Origin: Bacteroidales bacterium | GTDB lineage: Bacteria; Bacteroidota; Bacteroidia; Bacteroidales; F082 | Direction: 5' to 3' | Length of the DNA: 64,000 nucleotides | NCBI GenBank assembly: GCA_017651645.1 | Contig: JAGCCO010000035.1 | Span: forward strand, 1-64,000 | Shown here: positions 16,426-23,788 of the stretch, in pieces | How positions within the stretch are numbered: the first letter of the stretch is position 1 | How the letters are laid out: the number at the start of each line of letters is the position of its first letter | Position numbers and translations under genes: made by a program | Notes under the pieces: model-generated | The model's input: only the letters and a program-made list of their open reading frames with translations | The model's database searches: none | What the model was told of the DNA's origin: nothing

Positions 16426-17372
16426 CTCTCTATCTTGTTCAATGAGTCCAAATCCTCAATAAGTGTCTTGGTGAACTGACTAGCCGCGGGGGAGTTCATA
16501 TGGACCGACACACAGAAATTACTGCTATCCTGACAGACCGAAGTATCGGAATAATCAAGATATAGGAAACCATACTTTTTTGCCACTGTTTCAAAATACT
16601 CCCGAGAACTATCATATCCAAGCAACTTTTGTTGAGCCTCCACATACATAGGGGTGTTGACCAGAACAACTTGAATCGAATCGGCAAGGCACTGGGCCAG
16701 AAAAATCTCCCACAATGCTTTCCCTTCTTCAGATAGGTCAATGGGCTTCGGCTTCATTCGTCTCAGTTCCGTTCCATTCCAACGCCCTTTTTCGGGAAGG
16801 AAGCCTTTATATGAAGGTCGGGAGGCGTAATGCTTTAGGTTCAATGCCTCCAACAATCCATTTTTAATAACTTGCTGGTAACCGAAGAAGCGGTATAGCG
16901 GCACGTTCAGTTCAAGAAAACCATATCCTGCTTCCCGTAGTTTGTTTCGTATCTCTTTGTCGTACACTAGTGGGAAAAACTGCTCTGATTCATGTTGATT
17001 ACGGATATCACTCATGATCTGAATAGTCATATAATCAACATTCTGAAGAATCAAATCCGGCTTTCTGTTATGCTCTCGATACAAATGATACTTGAGCAGT
17101 TGAACATTGATTGGATAACCTCCTATGCTGATATTAAAAGAGCGCTTATGACTCAGAGAATCAATGACTCGTGTATCAAAATGAGATTTCCCCCTGGAAT
17201 TGCCCATTATCAAGATGTCATTCTCCATCCCTCCGTCTAACATGGCACTGTAATCCTGAAAACGGTAATCATCCATCTTCAAAAGGCCGTGGCAAATCAA
17301 CTTGTCCAGTCCGACAGACAAAACTAAGATCACTGCGGCGAAACCGAGTGTTTTCAGCAGGAATTTCTTCAT
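16407..17372 (-). CDS. SGNH-hydrolase-like membrane protein (cassette 2)
   Basis: About 322 residues from MKKFLLKTLGFAAVILVLSV, an N-terminal anchor. GNSR is at residues 57-60, the same place as in cassette 1. The C-terminal block reads SVHMNSPAASQF: the His is kept, but the Asp of the usual DxxH is not evident, so catalysis may differ or be weakened. The partner MBOAT stop overlaps its ATG by one base (TGATG), and its own 3' end overlaps the start of the first MBOAT by 19 bp. The protein has diverged more than the MBOAT partner, suggesting a different acceptor. Confidence 0.72.
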   Translation of the reverse strand: MKKFLLKTLGFAAVILVLSVGLDKLICHGLLKMDDYRFQDYSAMLDGGMENDILIMGNSRGKSHFDTRVIDSLSHKRSFNISIGGYPINVQLLKYHLYREHNRKPDLILQNVDYMTIQIMSDIRNQHESEQFFPLVYDKEIRNKLREAGYGFLELNVPLYRFFGYQQVIKNGLLEALNLKHYASRPSYKGFLPEKGRWNGTELRRMKPKPIDLSEEGKALWEIFLAQCLADSIQVVLVNTPMYVEAQQKLLGYDSSREYFETVAKKYGFLYLDYSDTSVCQDSSNFCVSVHMNSPAASQFTKTLIEDLDSLNKIERCFSTP

Positions 17373-18805
17373 CAGAATTGGAAATATATAAAATTCGCCG
17401 CATGACCGCCAAGAGCAAACGTGAGGAATAAGATTGACAAATAAGCAAAATATCTTACTACTCCCATTTTGACACCGGACATGTCCAATCCATGTTCCTT
17501 GTCTCGATGGATCCACTCGACAATAAGCATGAAACTAATTGCCAGGCTGAATCCCGTTACACCGGGAGCGTCCGGACTGGAAAACAACGAGACCGAGCAG
17601 ATACCTCTCACATATCCCCATGCCTGGCCAATACTTTCCGCCCTAAATATGATCCATCCGATGGTAACCAGGAAAAAGGTCAGCAGCATCTGTCCCACCT
17701 CTCGCAAAGACGGAAGCAAACGTCCCTCCGCGACCGTATTCCGGTACTTCCGGTTCTTTCCCATCAGAATCAGTGGAAGGAACAGCAAGGCATGATAAGC
17801 TCCCCAAGCAATAAAAGTCCAGTTTGCCCCATGCCAAAAGCCGCTCAGAAGGAAAATGACGAACGTGTTGCGGATAATCTTTGCTTTCGAGCATCGGCTG
17901 CCGCCCAAAGGGATATAGACATAATCCCTGAACCAAGTCGTCAAGGAGATGTGCCAACGGCGCCAGAACTCCGCGATATCCCGACTGAAATAAGGGACAT
18001 TGAAGTTCCGCATCAACTTGATACCAAACAGTTTGGATGTGCCGATGGCAATGTCGGAATAGCCGGAGAAGTCCCCGTAAATCTGGAAGGCGAAGAAAAT
18101 GGCTGCTAACAGCAGCGTACTCCCGCTCTGCGTCTGATAAGTGGAGAAAACCTGATCTACGTAGATAGCGCAGTTATCAGCCACTACCATCTTTTTGAAC
18201 AGACCCCATAGAATTTGCCGAAGTCCGTCCACCCCTTCTTCGTACTTGAACGTACGCGCGGCCCCGAACTGTGGCAACAAGTTCGTTGCCCGCTCAATCG
18301 GACCGGCAACAAGTTGTGGGAAGAAACTGACGAAGGCGAAGAACTGGACGATGTCGCGGGTCGGTTCCAACTTGCCGCGATACACGTCGATGGAATAGCT
18401 GAGGGCCTGGAAAGTATAGAAACTGATTCCGACCGGCAGGATTACTTTCAACAATAGTCCGTCCGTTTTCCCGCCTAAGAATGCATCCGCAAAAGAAGTG
18501 ACAAAGAAATCATAATACTTGAATACCCCTAGAATCAGTAGGTTAAGGACGATATTGATGACATTGACCGCCTTCGCTTTCCTGGGAGTTTCCTTGTACT
18601 TATCAATGAGAAGCCCCGCCCCGAAACTGCACGCGGAAGTGAATGCTATCAAAAACAGGAACCGCCAGTCCCACCATCCATAGAAGATGTAGGATACCAC
18701 CACGACGAACAGGTTCTGCAGCTTTAGGTTCCTATTGAATACGAACCAATAAAGCAAGAACACTACCGGCAGGAAGATGGCGAATTCTATGGAGTTGAAA
18801 AGCAC
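17372..18805 (-). CDS. MBOAT-family O-acyltransferase (cassette 2)
   Basis: 477 residues, the duplicate of the MBOAT at 15-16.4 kb. It shares MLFNSIEFAIFLP, FFPQLVAGPIERATNLLPQF, DIAEFWRRWHISLTTWFRDY and the histidine motif LSGFWHGANW. The C-terminal 80 residues differ most. The start codon is GTG where the paralogue has ATG in the same context (xTGCTTTTCAAC). Expected role: transfer of acyl groups to the extracytoplasmic SGNH partner for polysaccharide O-acylation. Confidence 0.9.
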   Translation of the reverse strand: MLFNSIEFAIFLPVVFLLYWFVFNRNLKLQNLFVVVVSYIFYGWWDWRFLFLIAFTSACSFGAGLLIDKYKETPRKAKAVNVINIVLNLLILGVFKYYDFFVTSFADAFLGGKTDGLLLKVILPVGISFYTFQALSYSIDVYRGKLEPTRDIVQFFAFVSFFPQLVAGPIERATNLLPQFGAARTFKYEEGVDGLRQILWGLFKKMVVADNCAIYVDQVFSTYQTQSGSTLLLAAIFFAFQIYGDFSGYSDIAIGTSKLFGIKLMRNFNVPYFSRDIAEFWRRWHISLTTWFRDYVYIPLGGSRCSKAKIIRNTFVIFLLSGFWHGANWTFIAWGAYHALLFLPLILMGKNRKYRNTVAEGRLLPSLREVGQMLLTFFLVTIGWIIFRAESIGQAWGYVRGICSVSLFSSPDAPGVTGFSLAISFMLIVEWIHRDKEHGLDMSGVKMGVVRYFAYLSILFLTFALGGHAANFIYFQF

Positions 18806-18818
18806 CTATGCAACGATT

Positions 18819-20027
18819 CTAGATATGATACGTCCCTTCCAAAGGGCAGATATTATGGCAATCCAGAATCACCTTGCCCTTCAACTTGTCCCAGCAGCCC
18901 CTGATCTGGTCGTGCTTCACCATCACCACAACCATGTCCACGTCGTTCAGGAACGCATCGAAGTCATGATACTGGTTCTTCACGATATCCTTTTCAATCA
19001 GGGGGTCGTAGACCTTCAACGGCTCGGCCAGATGACGTTCCTGGCACTCAAGAAGCTGCAGCGTCGGACTCTCGCGGACATCATCGACATTCTCCTTGTA
19101 AGTCAGGCCGTACAGGCCGACGCGACGAGTGTCCGTGATGCCGTTCTCCTTCATGATTTCGTGGATCCGATTCAGGACGAATGCGGGCTGGCCGTCATTG
19201 GTCTTCATGGACTCGTCGATAACTTTGGCAAGGCTGGGATAGTCGCCTACCAGGAACCAAGGATCCACGCTGATGCAATGGCCGCCTACGCCTGGACCGG
19301 GCTGCAGGATGTTCACCCGCGGGTGCATGTTGCAGATGTGGATGATCTCGTACACGTCCATATTATCGTGCCGACAAATGCGGGCGAGTTCATTCGCGAA
19401 GGCAATATTCACAGCGCGGAATGTGTTCTCCACGACTTTGGTCATTTCAGCCGTACGGATGTCCGTGACCACGATTTCACCTTGGCAGAAACTGGCATAG
19501 CAGGCCTTGACCTTCTCCCCTACAGCCTTATCATCCGCACCAATCGTACGGTTGTTGTGTAGGAGTTCATAGACCATGTTGCCGGGGATGATGCGTTCGG
19601 GGGCATGGACAAGGTTCACGTTTTTACCGGAAGCATCAATGACCGGACGGACGGATTTATCAATAGTTCCAGGAGAAATCGTGGACTCGATCACAACCGT
19701 CGCCCCGTCGGGGCAAACGGCCAACACCTGCTTGACGGCCGCGACGACATAGCAAGGATCAACCTTCTTGGAGAACTTGTCGTATGGAGTAGGAACGGAA
19801 ACGATGTACATGTCCGTCTTCTGGTATTCCGTGGTAAAGCGGATACCGCCCTTCAATGCCGCGGCGAACAGTTCGTCCAGTCCGTCCTCCTTGAAGGTCG
19901 TCTTGCCGGCATTGAGCGTTGCGACAAGATCTTTATTGTAATCCGTTCCAATGACCTCCACACCATGGGAGGCCAGCATCAAGGCCGTAGGAAGGCCGAT
20001 ATAGCCGAGGCCGATAACGTTGATCAT
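18819..20027 (-). CDS. wecC: UDP-N-acetyl-D-mannosamine dehydrogenase WecC
   Basis: 402 residues of the UDP-sugar 6-dehydrogenase family. NAD-binding GLGYIGLPTALMLASHG is at residues 6-22. The central catalytic stretch HPRVNILQPGPGVGGHCISV, with the Cys near residue 249, is characteristic of WecC. Two successive NAD oxidations turn UDP-ManNAc into UDP-ManNAcA. WecB is encoded 5 kb downstream. Whether the enzyme also accepts UDP-GlcNAc, to supply WlbA, cannot be decided from the sequence. Confidence 0.92.
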   Translation of the reverse strand: MINVIGLGYIGLPTALMLASHGVEVIGTDYNKDLVATLNAGKTTFKEDGLDELFAAALKGGIRFTTEYQKTDMYIVSVPTPYDKFSKKVDPCYVVAAVKQVLAVCPDGATVVIESTISPGTIDKSVRPVIDASGKNVNLVHAPERIIPGNMVYELLHNNRTIGADDKAVGEKVKACYASFCQGEIVVTDIRTAEMTKVVENTFRAVNIAFANELARICRHDNMDVYEIIHICNMHPRVNILQPGPGVGGHCISVDPWFLVGDYPSLAKVIDESMKTNDGQPAFVLNRIHEIMKENGITDTRRVGLYGLTYKENVDDVRESPTLQLLECQERHLAEPLKVYDPLIEKDIVKNQYHDFDAFLNDVDMVVVMVKHDQIRGCWDKLKGKVILDCHNICPLEGTYHI

Positions 20028-20052
20028 TTATTCTTGATAATTGTGACTTGAA

Positions 20053-20580
20053 TTATGCTAAACATCCGATATAACCTTCCGTGGCATTGTCACGGTGATG
20101 GATAGTGCAAGGATTACCCACTACCACGGAATGTGACGGGACATCACAGTTGACGAGAGCACCGGGAGCAATCAGGACATCGTCTCCAACCGTAATTTTA
20201 CCTACCACGGTAGCATTCACACAGATGCTCACCATATTGCCGATGGTGGGGACTCCCTTGCGGGGTCCCCTGCATTCCATCCCGATCGTCACCCCTTTAT
20301 GAAGGTGGCAATTGTCGCCCAGGACAGCATTCCCATTCACTGTAATGTTGTAGGCGTGGCCCAGATAAAGCCCCTTTCCAATCCGGGTGCAACTCGGTAT
20401 TTCAATCCCGTGTGTTCTGGAATGAAGCCGGAACAAGGCTTTGCAAATGGTTCTGGCAACAGGATTTTTCCGGGTCTGGGCCATTCGGAAAAAGAAATGC
20501 CATACCCGCTGATACCATAATACGCTACCGCCATATCTTTTCAGGTCGCCGTGATAAAGAGTCTTGAAGGTATTGTCCAT
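20053..20580 (-). CDS. Serine acetyltransferase-like hexapeptide acyltransferase
   Basis: About 175 residues, starting at MDNTFKTLYHGDL. A short helical N-terminus precedes a left-handed beta-helix built on hexapeptides: IEIPSCTRIGKGLYLGHA, then GVTIGMECRGPRKGVPTIG and VTVG/VLIAPGALVNCDV-like rungs. It resembles CysE and is shorter than true CysE, as is usual for sugar O-acetyltransferases in polysaccharide loci. Acceptor unknown. It lies 7 bp from the deacetylase-like gene. Confidence 0.75.
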   Translation of the reverse strand: MDNTFKTLYHGDLKRYGGSVLWYQRVWHFFFRMAQTRKNPVARTICKALFRLHSRTHGIEIPSCTRIGKGLYLGHAYNITVNGNAVLGDNCHLHKGVTIGMECRGPRKGVPTIGNMVSICVNATVVGKITVGDDVLIAPGALVNCDVPSHSVVVGNPCTIHHRDNATEGYIGCLA

Positions 20581-20587
20581 GCAACAA

Positions 20588-21322
20588 CTATTTATTTCTC
20601 GAAACCAAAGCCCGCTTGACGACATTCTTAGCATTCTGCAGCGCCATCTCCTTGCACCAGGCAAACCCGAAAGGATTCCACCGCTGGGGATGCACCGTCA
20701 CCATCAGATTCTTGGGAATGACGCCCCGGCGAAGGCCGTCGATGACATCGTCCGTCGAATGGAAAGTCAATCCATGGGCCGTCCACTCATCCTGATACTG
20801 CGGTATCTTGTCACGGACACTCACCTTGTAACCGTCCCAGCGACGGCCGGTATCGGTGAGATAGAACACTTTCGAAAAGTCCGTATCCAGATAAGGCTCG
20901 CTCTCAATCCCGAGGGCCTTGTAATCATACTTCTTCCAGATATCCTTGCTATCATAGGGAGAGCGGGGGCTTCCATGCATGCAGATGCTCCGGACCGGCA
21001 CCAACTTTCGCAAGGCATCCAGATTCTTGCAGAAATCCGCATAGGCCTTATCCACATCGCCGTCGCAAGTTGTCAAGGATTCATAGTGATACCCAACTTC
21101 GTGGCCCAAAGCCGCAATTTCCCGGATGATACCCTCGTCCCAACTTTCGGGAACAGCCCGGAAAAAGTAGATGCCGAACATCCCCTTCTCCGCCTCCAGA
21201 CGTGCTGTCCGCAGGGAATTTCCAGGCAGCAAGTCCACATCATGACGAAGTACCAACGACTCGAGGCCATAGCCCTTCAAGGCGTCCAGCAGCGCGGCAA
21301 ATTTCTCCAGAGTGAAGTCCAT
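20588..21322 (-). CDS. Polysaccharide deacetylase-like (CE4-type) protein
   Basis: 244 residues, no signal peptide. CE4/NodB-like marks are LVLRHDVDLLPGN near residue 23, GHEVGYHYES around residue 74 (an H-x5-H pair for the metal) and a C-terminal VTVHPQRW. It is shorter than secreted CE4 enzymes and looks cytoplasmic, so it may act on a lipid-linked or nucleotide-linked precursor. It neighbours a CysE-like acetyltransferase and a DUF354 protein, which suggests that the three modify one unit together; this is inference. Confidence 0.7.
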   Translation of the reverse strand: MDFTLEKFAALLDALKGYGLESLVLRHDVDLLPGNSLRTARLEAEKGMFGIYFFRAVPESWDEGIIREIAALGHEVGYHYESLTTCDGDVDKAYADFCKNLDALRKLVPVRSICMHGSPRSPYDSKDIWKKYDYKALGIESEPYLDTDFSKVFYLTDTGRRWDGYKVSVRDKIPQYQDEWTAHGLTFHSTDDVIDGLRRGVIPKNLMVTVHPQRWNPFGFAWCKEMALQNAKNVVKRALVSRNK

Positions 21323-21323
21323 C

Positions 21324-22331
21324 TCAGCGTTTATTTACTTCTTCAATGATACCGTCAATGATGGCGAAAACTTCCTTCTGAACCGTCTTGCTTCTCTCCG
21401 TGGATGCCTCCTGTCTGGCGGCCGTATCGACATACTGCCGAATGGCCAGCGGATCCCGGGACTTGAATTCGATGCCCAATTCCTGCATCGCCTCATCAAC
21501 GGACAGGAAAACCGGACTCGGGAAGAAACTCACGGCCGGAACGCCCAGAAGAGCCGCTTCCCGGGCGAAAGTACCCGCTCCGGTTAACATGGCCTGAGTG
21601 TAATAACACACGTCAAGTCCTGAAAGGGGGCCATTCGGATACCAGACATTGGCATATCCTTCCGCATATTTCTTCTCTTCCTCATACCGAGGTAGGAAAA
21701 GAATACTCTTGTCCTTGAAGACCTCAAACAACTGCGGCACGATGGTCGTACTGTCCTTGGGGACGTAGGACGCCTTCAGGTTCTCCGGCCGGATGGTGAT
21801 GAAATCCCGGAAAGGGAGCTGGTCCAGGAAGACGGGATCCGGCTCAAACTCCGCGATATAGATATCCTCCTTGAAGCCGTTGAATGTCTTAATCTGCGCA
21901 TCCTTGATGTGATATTTCTTCTGAACCTTCTGATACTTGAAATAGTACGGGAAGATGAAGTAACTCCCCATCGCGAAGGAGAAGAACTTGAAAGAGATGT
22001 CGTTGTCACTGAACACGATGGACTTCTTTCTCCGCAGGAATGCGATGGCGGAAGTATAGTTTCCGCCCAACGAAAGTGCCAAGTCGAACTTGGGCAGTTT
22101 GAACAGCATCGTCCACATCCTGCACAGCAGCCCCATCATCTTCTTGACACGGCTCTTCCCTTTGTAATTCCCGTAAACGATGGGAGTAACCCCATTCTTC
22201 TTCAGCAGTGGGAGGGTCTCTGAGAAATCCCGGGCGGTGAAGATCAGTTCGTGGTCTTTCTCCAGATGCCGGATGATGGGCATCAGCACATTGACGTGCG
22301 GGGTATTGGTAATGTCAAGCCAGATTTTCAT
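21324..22331 (-). CDS. DUF354-family GT-B-like protein
   Basis: 335 residues. The N-terminus MKIWLDITNTPHVNVLMPII is characteristic of DUF354 proteins, which have a GT-B type fold. DLALSLGGNYTSA and, in the C-terminal half, MLTGAGTFAREAALLGVPAV correspond to donor-site loops. Such genes are common in archaeal and bacterial polysaccharide clusters. A glycosyltransferase role is likely but unproven. The start is one base after the preceding gene in the same direction ends, allowing translational coupling. Confidence 0.72.
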   Translation of the reverse strand: MKIWLDITNTPHVNVLMPIIRHLEKDHELIFTARDFSETLPLLKKNGVTPIVYGNYKGKSRVKKMMGLLCRMWTMLFKLPKFDLALSLGGNYTSAIAFLRRKKSIVFSDNDISFKFFSFAMGSYFIFPYYFKYQKVQKKYHIKDAQIKTFNGFKEDIYIAEFEPDPVFLDQLPFRDFITIRPENLKASYVPKDSTTIVPQLFEVFKDKSILFLPRYEEEKKYAEGYANVWYPNGPLSGLDVCYYTQAMLTGAGTFAREAALLGVPAVSFFPSPVFLSVDEAMQELGIEFKSRDPLAIRQYVDTAARQEASTERSKTVQKEVFAIIDGIIEEVNKR

Positions 22332-22334
22332 CCC

Positions 22335-22814
22335 TTATTCTTCGAACTTTCTGATAACCTTGGCCGGAACACCGACCGCAACACAATACGGAGGGATATC
22401 CTTCGTCACGACGGAACCCGCCCCGATGACTGCTCCCTTACCAATGGTAACGCCCGGCATGATGATGCTGCCGATGCCAATATGGGCCCCGTCCTCGATG
22501 ACTATGGGGGCATATTTCAGCGGAAGATCCATGACCGGCAGGCCCACCTTATATTCGGACAAATCCCGCTGGTGGCAGAGCAGCTGGCACCCGGCCGTCA
22601 CCCAGACATTATTCCCGATGGTGATTAGGTCCGGGCGGGAATCATCAATGAGCACGCTACGAGCAATCCTGGAACCTTTACCGACGTGAACCCCCCGAAG
22701 CCGATGGACAGCCGTTGTGACGTGCGCCGGAAAAGTAAAGGGCGCGATGACCGACCAGAATCGAATCCAAACGCCCTTGATGACATTGCCTACCGTCCTG
22801 TGATTGTTGGCCAT
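22335..22814 (-). CDS. WcaF/Maa-like O-acetyltransferase
   Basis: 159 residues, a left-handed beta-helix acetyltransferase. RLRGVHVGKGSRIARSVLID, then ITIGNNVWVTAGCQLL and the closing GAVIGAGSVVTKDIPPYCVA with GVPAKVIRKF are typical of the maltose/galactoside acetyltransferase group found in polysaccharide loci. It would transfer acetyl from acetyl-CoA to a sugar hydroxyl in the cytoplasm. It starts 2 bp after the dehydrogenase gene. Confidence 0.82.
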   Translation of the reverse strand: MANNHRTVGNVIKGVWIRFWSVIAPFTFPAHVTTAVHRLRGVHVGKGSRIARSVLIDDSRPDLITIGNNVWVTAGCQLLCHQRDLSEYKVGLPVMDLPLKYAPIVIEDGAHIGIGSIIMPGVTIGKGAVIGAGSVVTKDIPPYCVAVGVPAKVIRKFEE

Positions 22815-22816
22815 AA

Positions 22817-23770
22817 CTATCTGTGCTGGAAATCGATGATTCTCTGATCCAGGATCTCACCCTTGCAGAAACAGTTCGCTTTCTGAAGGACCTCCCCTGG
22901 CCTCCCCTCAATCAGTTCGTCGATAAACCGGACGAACACTTTGCTGAGACTGTCGGAAGTTGTCTTCCAGAACAGGGCGGGCGTATGGTCCACCACATAA
23001 TGGACAATGCCGTCCACCACATAGGTCGGATTGTCGATGGTCGTCGGGACACTGGTCTCAATACCCCCGCAACGGTCACAGCTGATGTCGATCAGAAGGC
23101 TGCCACGTTTCATCCGTTTCAAATCCTCCCGGTAGATGATATGGTCTTTGCGGGTGGTATCCCAAAGAACGGCGTTAACGACCACATCATATTGGGGCAA
23201 CTCAGACCGGAACAAATGTTCGGTTCTGCGGTCGTACATGGTGGTCTCTGCCCCCATATAATTCAGCGCTTTTGCGGCACCGCGCGCGGTATTCCCCCGT
23301 CCCAGGACTGCCGCCTTGGATCCGTACGGGAAGACACCGTGACACATATAAGCATGGTAAACGGCAGCCTCGCCAGCGATCTCATTATTCTTCCAGAACG
23401 AATGCCTGCCGTCCTCGAACATGTCTTCCCACGCATAGACGGTAAGCCGGCTCTTGATGATGGCATCCGTGATGTCACGGTTCTGCACGGCGTGCATCCA
23501 GCCGAAAACAATCTGGCCGTTCAACTTGTCCAGATACTCGGCATCTCCCGCCTTGGGATCGCAGATGATATCCTTGGAGAGAGCCTCCTCGCGACTGCAA
23601 ACCTGAACACCCGCTTTCAGATAATCCTCATCCGAAAAGCCGAGAACATCACCATAACCGGACTCGATGAAAACCAGTTCCGGATGCTTGATCTGACAGA
23701 TGTCTTGCGGAACGAGCGCCCTTCTGCGCTCGTTTTCCTTGTGGGAGATGGGGAGGCCTACGGTATTCAT
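22817..23770 (-). CDS. N5-(carboxyethyl)ornithine synthase / alanine dehydrogenase-like opine enzyme
   Basis: 317 residues of the AlaDH/PNT and saccharopine dehydrogenase fold. The N-terminal VGLPISHKENERRRALVP has the conserved KENE-RR-ALVP pattern. The NAD site is AAVLGRGNTARGAAKALNYM near residue 165. Length and layout best recall N5-(carboxyethyl)ornithine synthase, which condenses pyruvate with an amino acid side chain amine. In a polysaccharide locus it could make a carboxyethyl-lysine or -ornithine substituent, amide-linked to a uronic acid. Plain alanine dehydrogenase is less likely (usually about 370 residues). A TACCTTTG box lies 6 bases before its ATG. Confidence 0.68.
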   Translation of the reverse strand: MNTVGLPISHKENERRRALVPQDICQIKHPELVFIESGYGDVLGFSDEDYLKAGVQVCSREEALSKDIICDPKAGDAEYLDKLNGQIVFGWMHAVQNRDITDAIIKSRLTVYAWEDMFEDGRHSFWKNNEIAGEAAVYHAYMCHGVFPYGSKAAVLGRGNTARGAAKALNYMGAETTMYDRRTEHLFRSELPQYDVVVNAVLWDTTRKDHIIYREDLKRMKRGSLLIDISCDRCGGIETSVPTTIDNPTYVVDGIVHYVVDHTPALFWKTTSDSLSKVFVRFIDELIEGRPGEVLQKANCFCKGEILDQRIIDFQHR

Positions 23771-23776
23771 AGCCTA

Positions 23777-23784
23777 CAAAGGTA
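23777..23784 (-). promoter_or_regulatory. Candidate internal -7 box before the opine-synthase-like gene
   Basis: TACCTTTG on the minus strand, 6 bases before the ATG and just after the stop of the preceding gene. A TTG about 13 bases upstream is closer than ideal. It could give a leaderless internal transcript. Confidence 0.35.
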
Positions 23785-23788
23785 ACAC

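Noticed and set aside
22823..23785. 320-codon plus-strand frame opposite the opine-synthase-like gene
   Set aside because: No recognisable domain; the minus frame has a conserved NAD site and family motifs.
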